Of a stretch of DNA of 64,000 bases, positions 12,151 through 22,859 are shown in pieces. The stretch spans positions 62,001 to 126,000 of the forward strand of contig CAJHNH020002001.1 in NCBI GenBank assembly GCA_905116865.2, written 5' to 3'. This stretch comes from Candidula unifasciata (taxonomy: Eukaryota > Mollusca > Gastropoda > Stylommatophora > Geomitridae). Position 1 is the stretch's first letter; every line of letters starts with the position of its first letter. The position numbers were made by a program, and so were the translations under genes. The notes below the pieces were generated by a model that did no database searches, had not been told where the DNA came from, and saw only the letters and a list, made by a program, of their open reading frames with translations.

Positions 12151-12600
12151 GCTGTGATCCCTCCCGTGTTGGTCTGTCGTCCAGATTGATGTCTTTTATT
12201 TTTCTCAGAAGGATGCAGCCCGGAGTGAATAAACTGATCAATCGATCAAAGGAGAAGAAAGAAGACTGTAACAAACACATTGTGGGTTACGTGGTACCGA
12301 ATGAGTTGACCGCAATACAGACCGTGTTTTCCTTGAGGGGCATGAGGGGTGGTGACAGTACGTGTTGGTATGTGGAACATGTTTCACCCACAGAAACTGT
12401 TTACGGATCTCTAGCTTCCTTTCAACTAATGCTTTTCTAGGATATCCGCGCGACTATGGCTTGCTGCTCCGTACACTGACACTGTTTTGTTTACATGAGA
12501 CCAGAATTCTTTCTGCATTTGGCATCTGTCTTGTTATATGGACGGTAAGATAGGTAAACTTATGCACGCTCGCAGGCTGCGTCATTTACTGTTGCTGTTG

Positions 12601-12905
12601 CTCCTCGTTTTATTCTTCCTTTTCGTCTCCTCCTCCTTGTCCTCTTGATCTTCCTCTGCCCCTTCTTCTTCTTCTTCTTCTTCTTCTTCTTTTCTTCTTT
12701 GTCTTCTTCTTCTTTCTTTCTTTCTTCTTCTTCTTCTTATTCTTCTTCTTCTTCTTCTTCTTTGTCTTCTACTTCTTCTTCTTCTTCTTCCTCTTACGTC
12801 TTCTACTTCTTCTTTTTCGTTTTCTTACTTCTCGCTCTTCTCACTCTTCTTCTTCCTTTTTCTACTCTGTTCTTCCTCCTCCTCTTCTTCTCCTTCTCTC
12901 TCCCC
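12601..12905. repeat. TTC-rich microsatellite
   Basis: Long run of TTC/TCT triplets with interruptions. It is open for 128 codons as a Ser/Phe/Leu stretch, which is an artefact. Confidence 0.9.
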
Positions 12906-14755
12906 ATTCTGTGCCTTACACCTCCTATTAAAACAAAAACCCAGTCAGCTTATAAGTGCACCAAACAAGGAACAGTGACTTCACTACAGAGCACTACAGA
13001 AGTTATAACACCGATACAGGTTCTTGTTTAAAAAACGGGAATCATTGTATACATTCTACATAAATCACAGTAGGGTGTGAATTTAACGTATTGATTGAAT
13101 TAATAACACTTGATCCGCAATTGTCAAGGGTGTTTTAGTTCCTGGTTGTAACAAAAGGGAGAACAGTATAGCGTATGTCAGTCTAGTAGATGCGTGCTCG
13201 CGGACCCGTTATGTAAACTATATCTGAGAAGCAGTGGTTTTAACAGAATTACATTGGTATTTGAAATAAACAGCACAGTGTAGACCAAGAATAATATGGA
13301 CAGATAAATAACATCAGAGAAAATCTACCCAGCACGAGGTGTCTGGTCGAGGCGGCCATAATTGTAAGACGCATAATCTCTTCCTCGACACATGAAGCTG
13401 TAAAAGAGAAGTGAAGAAGAAGAAGAAGAAGAGCATCTGTTTAACCACCGAGAACGTCGCACAAAGCACGAAACTCTCTTAGGGCCGGGAACGAGCGCAA
13501 TATATCTTTAAAACACTTGCACCCGCGAATCCACGGATATAGTCCGATATCGAATACACAATTTTTCACAGCGTTAAAGGAAACGGTGTCCTCGATTCTA
13601 TCTGGACTTTGGGGTATCCTTTTTGGGTAGGTAATAAGAATGTGTTATTACAGCTGACGTCACTGGAAATTGGGCATTCTCATGCGTGCTGAGTCCTCTG
13701 ATGCAGCAGCCACTCCAGGATACCTCTGCTGATTGCCCCCTTGAGGAGCTGGTTATAATGTCTCGCAGGTGGCATACATGTTGCTTTATTGTACTTTCCG
13801 TCCATGTCACGCAATCGTGTTAGTGTGAGACTCGTCATTATCCATGTGAGACTCGTCATTATCCACTAGCCCAGTCCGTACAGCCTTGATGAATCTGCTC
13901 TGCCCATGCTTCTCTCCCCTTCCTCCACTCCCCGCCACCATGCGTTGGTGCATTGCTAGGCAGTCGGTCCACTCGTTCAAAACAAGAATAGCCGCGAATA
14001 GATACACACTTCTCTCCCATACAGGCATGCTATTAGGTGTTTGCCATAATCAGATGTGTTGGGCCGAAAGGTGGAGATGTCGCAGCTTAGCTGTAAACCA
14101 CAACACAGAGTGCCAGTCACCATTTTCGGGGCGAATACAGAAGAAGAATGCACAGCCTTTAGTGCCACTTCACCAAATAGACGGTTCTTTATTAATATCT
14201 TACCCCAGATGATTGCACAGGACAGTCCAACATTTTAGAGGGTGGTAACACTGGTTTTCCCGGTTTTCTGATGCTTATAGCGACCCCAAAACATTTCGAA
14301 CTGGCCCTAACCCCAACCCACCTGTGTCCCACTAGAGAGTGCAGCCTAGGTCCCACGAATGCATGCAGCCTGGGTCCCACGACTGCATGCAGCCTATCTA
14401 CCACCCTCTGAAATATTAGACTGTCCCGTGAACTGTGGATTTCCCCTTTTTGGGGTAGGATAAAATATTAATAAAGCGCCACATAGACTCTGTCAGTACC
14501 CACATGTGGATATCTGATCTAAGATCTCGCCGTGTAAATTCAGTAACCTGTGATAGTATATCTAGGTAGTCCCGACGCCCGCGGAAAAACACCGGTCGGT
14601 CGGTTATTTGAACAGAAAAATGCGGTTGACCCGACTTGCCGCTGGCTGCTGCAATACTTGTTTACAGAAACGCCAAGCAGTGTGAAGTAGAGCGTATCGG
14701 TAACCTTGTATTTCGACGGAAAGCCTGGCGGGTGTCCCGTGAATGTCGCGCTTCT
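12906..14755. other. no gene seen; one SINE family 6 copy
   Basis: No supported ORF. 14030-14170 resembles family 6 (CAGATGTGTTGGGCCGAAAG, AGATGTCGCAGC, GCTGTAAACCACAAC). 13828-13866 holds a 20-bp tandem duplication; 14340-14395 a short tandem repeat around GCATGCAGCCT.GGTCCCACGA. Confidence 0.45.
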
Positions 14756-14763
14756 GAATTATT

Positions 14764-15942
14764 ATGAGTTTAAGATTATAGGTGTTGCGTTGCTATGACG
14801 TTTAAGATTATAGGTGTTGGGTTGCTATGAGTTTAAGATTATAGGTGTTGAGTTGCTATGAGTTTTAGATTGAAGGTGTTGAGTTGCTATGAGTTTTAGA
14901 TTGAAGGTGTTGAGTTGCTATGAGTTTTAGATTATAGGTGTTGCGTTGCTATGACGTTTAAGATTATAGGTGTTGGGTTGCTATGAGTTTACGATTATAG
15001 GTGTTGGGTTGCTATGAGTTTAAGATTATAGGTGTTGCGTTGCTATGAGTTTTAGATTATAGGTGTTGAGTTGCTGTGAGTTTTAGATTATAGGTGTTGC
15101 GTTGCTATGAGTTTTAGATTATAGTTGTTGAGTTGCTATGAGTTTTAGATTATAGGTGTTGAGTTGCTATGAGTTTTAGATTATAGGTGTTGAGTTGCTG
15201 TGAGTTTTAGATTATAGGTGTTGCGTTGCTATGAGTTTTAGATTATAGTTGTTGAGTTGCTATGAGTTTTATATTATAGGTGTTGAGTTGCTATGAGTTT
15301 TAGATTATAGGTGTTGCGTTGCTATGAGTTTTAGATTATAGGTGTTGCGTTGCTATGAGTTTTAGATTATAGGTGTTGCGTTGCTATGAGTTTTAGATTA
15401 TAGGTGTTGCGTTGCTATGAGTTTTAGATTATATGTGTTGAGTTGCTAGGAATTTTAGATTATAAGTGTTGCGTTGTTATGAGTTTTAGATTATAGGTGT
15501 TGCGTTGCTATGAGTTTTAGATTATAGGTGTTGCGTTGCTATGACGTTTAAGATTATAGGTGTTGCGTTGCTTTGACGTTTAAGATTATAGGTGTTGGGT
15601 TGCTATGAGTTTAAGATTATAGGTGTTGGGTTCCTATGAGTTTAAGATTATAGGTGTTGGGTTGCTATGAGTTTTAGATTGAAGGTGTTGCGTTGCTATG
15701 AGTTTTAGATTGAAGGTGTTGGGTTGCTATGAGTTTAAGATTATAGGTGTTGGGTTTCTATGAGTTTTAGATTGAAGGTGTTGCGTTGCTATGAGTTTTA
15801 GATTGAAGGTGTTGGGTTGCTATGAGTTTAAGATTATAGGTGTTGGGTTGCTATGAGTTTTAGATTGAAGGTGTTGCGTTGCTATGAGTTTTAGATTGAA
15901 GGTGTTGGGTTGCTACGGAATTTTTGGTTATGTGTGTTGCGT
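14764..15942. repeat. 31-bp minisatellite with higher-order structure
   Basis: About 37 copies of a 31-bp unit (core GATTATAGGTGTTGCGTTGC). Variants differ at TATAGG/TGAAGG and GCG/GGG/GAG. From about 15660 three variants repeat in the same order as a 93-bp block. Not coding. Confidence 0.93.
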
Positions 15943-15944
15943 TA

Positions 15945-17435
15945 ATGTGCGGGACGGATAACTCCTGGAATATAACTGTCTATGCACAAGCAGCATGGTT
16001 TCAAGATTCTTAGCTGTAGGTCTTGGACAAAAACTGTCATCAATGCAGTGGGCTTAGTTATTGGCGACCTTTGGTTGGTTGCTTCGTTCGGGGTCATAAT
16101 AAGCCCATCAGAATAATCCTTCTTCTTTGGTCGTCTCATTGATACCTGCTTGAAGCCCAGTGCCGTGGCTTGGGTGATAGATTTGGAAAAGTCCAGAAAT
16201 TAATAATGAAAACAAAGTACCAAATGCTTAGAAGACCAACCCAATGACAATAGCTAGGACCCCTTAATCACTGCTACTTTAAACCCTCATTAGCATCATC
16301 ATCATATTGTGCACTTTAGAGATCACATAGGCTCGTACAAGATTCCTCCAGTCCGTTCTATCCTTTCGATATCATGACCGAAGTCCACGTCGACACCTTT
16401 GGTCCTCTAATATCATTGCTACTATTCAGACATGTAAGGGCACGAGCAGGCAGATAGGTTGGCTGGACTGGTCCCCACTTGGGAATGTACTGCCGCCACC
16501 GAGCACAAGGCAGGGGGGATGTCTCGCCTGTGGGGCGAAGTAGCCTGTAGCAGGACTGCAAATAGGATTTTTTTTGAAAACCCAGCTAAGTTGAACAAAA
16601 ACCCAAGCAATACATAGGCAAAGAACAAAATAAAAAGCCCAGACTGTTAAAAAGTACAAATTTTATAGTTACGAAACACTTACCCACTGTTATATAATGA
16701 TATATTTAGAAAACAAACAGAAATCAAAATTTGAACCAAAGGCGTCAAATAAAAACCCAGAAATGGGGGTAAAAACTTATCACTAGCAGCCCTGGCCAGT
16801 AGCATTGAATACACCGAAAACGCAGGCTCTGGGCGGCACTCGGGGGGGGGGGGGGGGCGGCGATCAGTAGTTAACCAGATGACAAGTACCATCAGTATGG
16901 GCACTATGGGCTGTTGAGGAGGAAAACGGAAAAATCTAATGGCTTTGTCCTGAATGCTGTGATCTCGAATCTTTACCCAGATGATCATGAACACCCACTT
17001 ACTAAATTCACTTGCTTCACATTTCAGTGCCTGTTTTGTAATTCTTCGTCACAGAATGGGCCAGGTATATGACCTTCTCGCTTCTCGTGTAACTGTTGAT
17101 ACCATCGGATGTTCAGATATTTCGTTTTCTTCCTTGGTTTTCTTCCTTCCTTCGTCTTTTAAAACGTCATGCCATTATATATTCACCAATTTTTCAGGCA
17201 CCACAAAATAGAAGAAAACATAACAGGTTAATAAATGTGTATAATGGGGTCAAAGTGCACAGGAAAACATCCGGTGTATAACTGGAATTGCAATTGTAAA
17301 TAGGGCATTCAGATATTTATTTTTTAGTTTTGACATCAAAGACATCTTCAAATGACATCGTTTTCTTACTTGATCTCAACGTTGACGGGCTTTGTCATGC
17401 TTTACGCATAGATCATATAATAGGGTTAGCGTCAC
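15945..17435. other. no gene seen
   Basis: No supported ORF. 16842-16857 is a poly-G run. 16940-16990 (CTGTGATCTCGAATCTTTAC) resembles 42040-42080, so both belong to an unnamed dispersed repeat. Confidence 0.4.
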
Positions 17436-17439
17436 AGAC

Positions 17440-17710
17440 TTGTCCACACGGCTCTGTGGCTAAGTCGATGCGAACCCTTTGTAATGCCGGGGTCCCGGGT
17501 CCGATCCCAGCTGCGGGCCATGGGCCTTGCGTTGGTTTCGACAGTGGTATCAAGAAAGCCGACCGTCCAGGAAGCAATGGCAAACTACTGGACGTAAATT
17601 TGCCTAGAAAAACCGCACAACAGCCAGGGGCTGTGTGGGTGGGTTCTTCTACGTCCCATAAAGGATACGCAACTAACCTAGTCCACACGGGGTTGATTAT
17701 GTCGCTCTGT
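17440..17710 (+). mobile_element. tRNA-derived SINE, family 8
   Basis: tRNA-like head: CTCTGTGGCTAAGTCGATGC (A-box-like) and GGGTCCGATCCC (B-box). Body: AGAAAGCCGACCGTCCAGGA and TTCTTCTACGTCCCATAAAG. Open in both strands but not a gene. Confidence 0.7.
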
Positions 17711-17714
17711 CCGT

Positions 17715-19010
17715 GCGTCTTCCTGCATGTTTTAAAAATTACTTGCCAGTCGGTCCTCTTTCTTCGTTTTCTTGGTGTTCCTCCGTCAAGATGTCTTATT
17801 CATACCTCTTCTTATGGAAGCAGTTAATAGGGCTCAGCTGCTGCATTGGAGGACTGATCACGCACAGGAATGCCTAACATGCAGAGAATTCATTAGTGGC
17901 TTTGACAGTTAAGTTCTGGACGCTATAACCGTTAATCTTTTGCAGGAGGGACGCCGGACTTCCTTCTAGAGTGGCTACGCGTTAAAGCGCATGTAGGACT
18001 CTGTCATGCGAACTGATTGTTACATGCATGACCAGGCAATCCCATTTGCGTTGGGGGGGGGGGGGTGTTAAAATACCGTGACCTTATAATATACCCTGAT
18101 CCTAAAATACCTTTCCAGATACTTGGACTTATATACTAAACAGGACGCATACCAAACAGGACGCATACCAAACAGGACGCATAACAAACGAATTTTCTTA
18201 TAAGAAATAAAGGGAGAAGGATTAACACGTTCCCATGAAAGAAACATCCTATTGTTTTTGGCATATTATGCCCGTTTTTATGCATATTATGGGGTTGTAT
18301 CAAATAATTAAAACATTAACTATGACACATAAAGACAGACAAACAATTAAATGTAATACATGAAAATTAAACCTCACCTTACCTTGCTAACAAGAGTCGA
18401 GGGCCCACAAGGATGATGCTGAAAAAAAAAGGAGCAGGAGATGTTATTTAATGGAAAGAGTCCCCTTTGAGTAAAACTTCAGGAATGTGAACATTCCCCC
18501 TCCCCCACCTGTCTCTTTTCCCCACTTGGCCTTTATTGAGGTTCTCATGTTCAAACACCCGAGTCGCATTCTAAACAACAGCCGTCTTTAAACAAATCTA
18601 GAGATGACCGTGCTCAAACAAAGGTCGTATAACCAAGCACAGATGATTGTGTCTAAACTGGATGTATACCAGGTTGGACTTATTACAAAGCGGACATGTA
18701 CCTAGTTACCACTGTAGTTATAGCACCGGTTTGAGTGACTGTGCTTCATTGGAACACGAGAGGCAGAAGAAGAGATCATTCAAAACAAAGACCTGTGGGT
18801 AATTAGAAATGCCAATAAATTAAATCTGCCATTTAGTTTTTTTAACAATCAGTTGTTAATTGTGGGCGGACGCGCATTGACTTGTCAGTCACCGTTGTTA
18901 CTTTAATGCAGGTTGGCGGTGTAGTTGTTGCATTTAATTCACGGTTATAAGCCGTGTCTTTAAGTAAACATGGATGTAGTGATGTGTGCTGTCGGCGTTT
19001 CATTAGCTTG
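17715..19010. other. no gene seen
   Basis: No supported ORF. 18136-18188 has three near copies of ACCAAACAGGACGCATA. Poly-G at 18053-18065. Confidence 0.4.
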
Positions 19011-19012
19011 GT

Positions 19013-20090
19013 GTTCCTAGCGTTAAGGTGTTATCTGTTTTATTCGTTAGTTTAGTGTTCCCGCTGTTAAGGAAGCGAGCTGCGTGGATCCCAGCATGGT
19101 GTCTGCCTCGAGGGCAAGAGGTTCCGGGTTCAATCCCAGGTAAGGGCTGATATTTTTTCACGTGGACATGGACTTCTAGTAATTCCCTCTGGTCTCTGTG
19201 TAGTGAGATCGGACGGCCGTGTGCATTGTTGCGCCCGCAAAAAATCCCTTGGCAGTTGAAAATCGAAAATAGTAGTCTAACTACCGGGCAAAATTTGGAG
19301 TTACAAATATACCCAAAGTATTTCAGGATTCTCGCCGGTGCTACAGAGCTTGTGCACTGTGCTGAGCTTCTTCGAACTCAGAATTGAGTAAGAAAAAGAA
19401 CGGAACACTTATGGGTCACTACCCGTTTGCCATATGTTGATTCGTTGTTCAAAACCTCAAAACTTTAAAGCTGTTAAGGTGTTACCCGTTTTCTTCTTTT
19501 TTTGTTTGACATTCCTAGTATTATAGAACTGATTTCTTTGTTTGGCGCTCATGTTGTTTGCTGTCTGTGTTTTGTTTAACTTGTGTTCCCACGGTTAAGA
19601 TGTTGTCTGCTTTCTTCGTTTGCTGATTATTCCCACTGTGAAGATGTTATCTGCTGTCGGTTCTTCGTTAGTCTGACATTTCCATTGTGAAGATGTTATC
19701 TGCTGTCGGTTCTTCGTTAGTCTGACATTTCCATTGTGAAGATGTTATCTGCTGTCGGTTCTTCGTTAGTCTGACATTCCCATTGTAAAGATGTTATCTG
19801 CTGTCGGTCCTTCGTTAGTCTGACATTCCCATTGTAAAGATGTTATCTGCTGTCGGTTCTTCGTTAGTCTGACATTCCCATTGTAAAGATGCTATCTGCT
19901 GTCGTTTCTTCGTTAGTCTGACATTCCCATTGTAAAGATGTTATCTGCTGTCGGTTCTTCGTTAGTCTGACATTCCCATTGTAAAGATGCTATCTGCTGT
20001 CGGTTCTTCGTTAGTCTGACATTCCCATTGTGAAGATGTTATCTGCTGTCGGTTCTTCATTAGTCTGACATTCCCAGTGTGAAGATTTTG
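19013..20090. repeat. 49-bp tandem array, old copies split by a SINE
   Basis: 19638-20090 holds about 9 good copies of a 49-bp unit (core GATGTTATCTGCTGTCGG). Degenerate copies lie at 19013-19072 and 19480-19637, on both sides of a SINE inserted at 19073-19469. The array is therefore older than the SINE, and its right part was re-amplified. Confidence 0.88.
19073..19469 (+). mobile_element. complete tRNA-derived SINE, family 2, with target duplication
   Basis: Exact 10-bp duplication GCTGTTAAGG at 19063-19072 and 19470-19479. Head GTGTCTGCCTCGAGGGCAAG and GGTTCCGGGTTCAATCCC (B-box), body, and an A/T-rich end CTCAAAACTTTAAA. This copy defines the ends of family 2 (397 bp). Confidence 0.9.
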
Positions 20091-20772
20091 CCTGCTTTCT
20101 TCACAAACCAAGTGTTTCTACTGTTAAGGTGTTACATTAAGTTTGAGCATCTGTATTCCATCGTCATGGGTCCAGCTGAGTGACGCAGTCTAGCTGCCGC
20201 TTAGTCATTAACTTTTCCTGTTATTGTATCAGTTAATCACTTAATTTCTGGCTCTGTTGATTCAATTTTCTAGCACCTTCGATCTTTCAGACGAAATTTC
20301 TGGAGATTATATATATATAGTATTATTTGGCATGTTGTTTGCAGCTTGCAAACACAGCTATGGGGAATAAACTCACAGGGAGCAAGTACAGCAGAGATCT
20401 ACCAGTCATCAGTAGAAGTTATCCTCGTCGACAAGTGTTTCGGCCCACGATTCTCCTAGACACTTTCGGAGGTGGGCCCACCTGAGTTCATGAAGCTCCC
20501 TGCTGCACGAAATTACCGGATGGTGTTTTTCTTTCGGATAGGGACAAGACGACTTGGTGGTTTCGCAGAAGGTATTGTGAGATAAGAAGCCGCCGCGGTA
20601 GCCTAATTAAAGCAGTCAGCATACCTGGACGACCGAGCGACAAGCTTACAATTGGTTTACCGGACACATGTTGGACTTTATTAGCAGGTGGCAGAGGATC
20701 ACTGGCAGACAATTCGGACACGATGGACTATCAAGGGTGAGAAACCCTTTTCCACTAGAAACCCGGACCAGC

Positions 20773-21204
20773 TCACCGAGGCCCGTCCCCTACGTTGTTC
20801 CGTTGCGTCCAAAGCCAACTCGAGGCCCTTTCGGCTGCCTCGCCCAGTTTTTTAAGTGTTCGTTTCCGTTCATTACCGCGCAATCCTAGTTCTTTAACCA
20901 CATTGTACAATGAAGTGGAGACGAGACCTTGCGCTCCCACTTCGACGGCAAAGACACGTACCGTGTACGCCTCGTTTCTCCTCAGACCGGCTGCTAAATC
21001 ACTGTATTTCTCGAGCTTGTACAGGTGATTTTCGTCCAAACGCGACTCATACGGGACTGTCAACTCAATCAGGATGAGCTGCCGTTTCTCCGCAGAGTGG
21101 AGAACTATGTCATGTCGCAGGCCGGTCTTCCGGATTAACTCGGGGTACCGTTCATGGCCTGGCAGATCAACCGCCAGTAACCAGTCCCTCACAGAGTCTA
21201 GCAC
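20773..21204 (-). CDS. repeat-associated ORF with ELTVP motif, function unknown
   Basis: 143 codons, ATG to stop. Contains RHDIVL (Asp32), IELTVP (Glu47) and FAVEVGAQGLV (85-95), and ends in ERASSWLWTQRNN. This pattern is known to me from multicopy hypothetical proteins in corals, molluscs and fishes; the D...ELT spacing resembles PD-(D/E)XK nucleases, but that is a guess. Related proteins usually have RPDIVL, here RHDIVL. It lies among SINEs with no introns or neighbours, so it is more likely part of a mobile element (perhaps 20340-21210) than a host gene. No frameshift in the visible part; the N-terminus may be missing. Confidence 0.6.
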   Translation of the reverse strand: MLDSVRDWLLAVDLPGHERYPELIRKTGLRHDIVLHSAEKRQLILIELTVPYESRLDENHLYKLEKYSDLAAGLRRNEAYTVRVFAVEVGAQGLVSTSLYNVVKELGLRGNERKRTLKKLGEAAERASSWLWTQRNNVGDGPR

Positions 21205-21499
21205 AGATGGAGCGAATGCGTAATATTTAGCCTACGTACGCTACGTATTTGTAATGGGTAGGCTTTATGTCAATACACACTGATTACATTTTACTGCCAG
21301 CATACAAGGTACATTTCTATCACAGAAATTAAATGTAGGACATATGCACCACGATCCAAAATGTAGTCAGTCAGAATCAGTTTTTAAAAATAAACTTGAT
21401 TGATTTTTGCCACCAGTGGCGTGACAGTTAACCAGAAACTGAATCGTGTCAAGGCCATTAAGCCCGCAGCAGCGATTTATCTAATTGGGTATCCGTAGA

Positions 21500-21795
21500 T
21501 AAAGTGCCTGGCTGAATGAATGTTCATTTAGACACGGCTGGTTGCATCTAGGTGTGATAGTCGGACCGTGTGGTCCACATGAAAAATACGGGTTGATGAA
21601 GCATGTTATTTGTTGGTCGACTTCTGTAAATAAGGCGATTCCTAACTCCGGGCTCGATCCCAGCTGCGGGCGATTTGGCAGCAGTTCGATTTATGTTGAA
21701 TTCAAGAGTAGTTTTGAGAGCCGAACATTGAGTAGCAGTTGCAAGCTGCTGAATGTCAATGCTGGGGTTGGTTTTGCAACGTCCTGTCAATGACA
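21500..21795 (+). mobile_element. SINE-like repeat with B-box
   Basis: CTCCGGGCTCGATCCCAGCT looks like a tRNA B-box, followed by a 150-bp body. Single copy in the window, so boundaries are uncertain. Confidence 0.45.
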
Positions 21796-21804
21796 CAGAT
21801 CATC

Positions 21805-22262
21805 ATCATCATGTAGCAGGTCCTTTGCAGAACGTCGCTCTCATCACAGTCTGCCTGAAAGAAACTCGGTCTCTCGCTAGTTCTCCTGCCTCATGCACTT
21901 TCACATTTAAGAAGTCACTTATATCCTGTGCCCATCTTCGTGTCGGTCGGCCCCTGCCCCTCCTTCCTGGTACCATGCCTCTGCTATAATTTTTTTCCAA
22001 TCCGTCCTGGCACTTGATATGACCAAAATATTAGCCAATCTTTCTTGATGTTCAGATCTTTAAAGATGTCAAAATTTCTCATCTTCTTTGTCCAAGATAT
22101 TCTGAGAATCTTTCTATAGCATATAAGCTCAAAAGCCCCTATTCTCTTTCTCAAGGACTGAGAGATAGTCCACGACTCACATCCATATGTAGCCACAGGG
22201 AAGATGCATGCTCTTAAAATTCTAATTTTGATCTCCTGTAAATGGCACAGAGCTAACATTTT
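21805..22262 (-). mobile_element. non-LTR retrotransposon 3' fragment
   Basis: Minus strand: IKIRILRACIFPVATYGCES, W, ...KILRISWTKKMRN, then after a shift GMVPGRRGRGRPTRRWAQDI and FRQTVMRATFCKGPAT. The domain order is the same as in 28519-29289 (C-terminal part of the reverse transcriptase polyprotein). A frame change near 22000 breaks it. Confidence 0.85.
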
Positions 22263-22354
22263 ATTTGTTGTTAGCTTGCTTCATCGACTACATTATGTCC
22301 CCATGTATTTTCCGGGGTCCCATTGTGGGGAAGACAAGAATAGATCCAGTCTTC

Positions 22355-22545
22355 CTATCAAGCATGTCATAAGAGTCAACAAATTAGTGGTTTCCAAATT
22401 GGAGTGCATCTGCGTACAGTTAAGTCAGATCTGTAAAATGGATGTGCATACAAAACCCAAGTTCCGGAACAAGACTAGAGCCCGGAAGTGGACGAACAAC
22501 TAAAACTTTCAACCGGTGAACCCGTTGACGAAGATAAAGACCTAT
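22355..22545 (-). mobile_element. SINE, family 4
   Basis: Minus copy: AGCATGTCATAAGAG, GGAGTGCATCTGCGTACAG, GATCTGTAAAATGGATGTGC, AGTTCCGGAAC, AACTTTCAACCGGTGAACCC. Confidence 0.7.
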
Positions 22546-22589
22546 TGCGTAGAAGCCAGAAGATGATTCATTGCGCCAGATTGTATCCC

Positions 22590-22830
22590 TTTTGGCTCCG
22601 GCTGTCTCCGCACAGTGGCTGGTGAGGGCGAGAGGGTTGCAAAAGGCACGAACTCCGTATCTTCAGCAGTAACCCCCTAATGATCACCAAAACACTGCAG
22701 AGCCAAGGAAAAAGTCTGGCATGGAACCTACAACTGTCACAGCACTAGGCAAACTTACAGCTTATCCACGGGTTTCCAGGATTTCCCTTGTTTGGGGTCG
22801 TCTAAAATTATAGTACTGATATCCCCCTTA
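22590..22830 (-). mobile_element. SINE fragment, family 9
   Basis: GGCTGTCTCCGCACAGTGGC and GGCACGAACTCCGTATCTTC match the family 9 order. Decayed. Confidence 0.4.
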
Positions 22831-22859
22831 GCGTAAGCACAGTTCTTTTGAACATATTC

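Noticed and set aside
12645..13031. 128-codon Ser/Phe-rich frame
   Set aside because: TTC microsatellite.
14030..14170. Functional tRNA genes at SINE heads (also 17440, 47450, 63685)
   Set aside because: Only A- and B-box-like blocks are present; no complete cloverleaf with acceptor stem could be drawn.
17413..17827. Open frames of 165 (+) and 91 (-) codons
   Set aside because: They lie over a tRNA-derived SINE with A- and B-box-like blocks.
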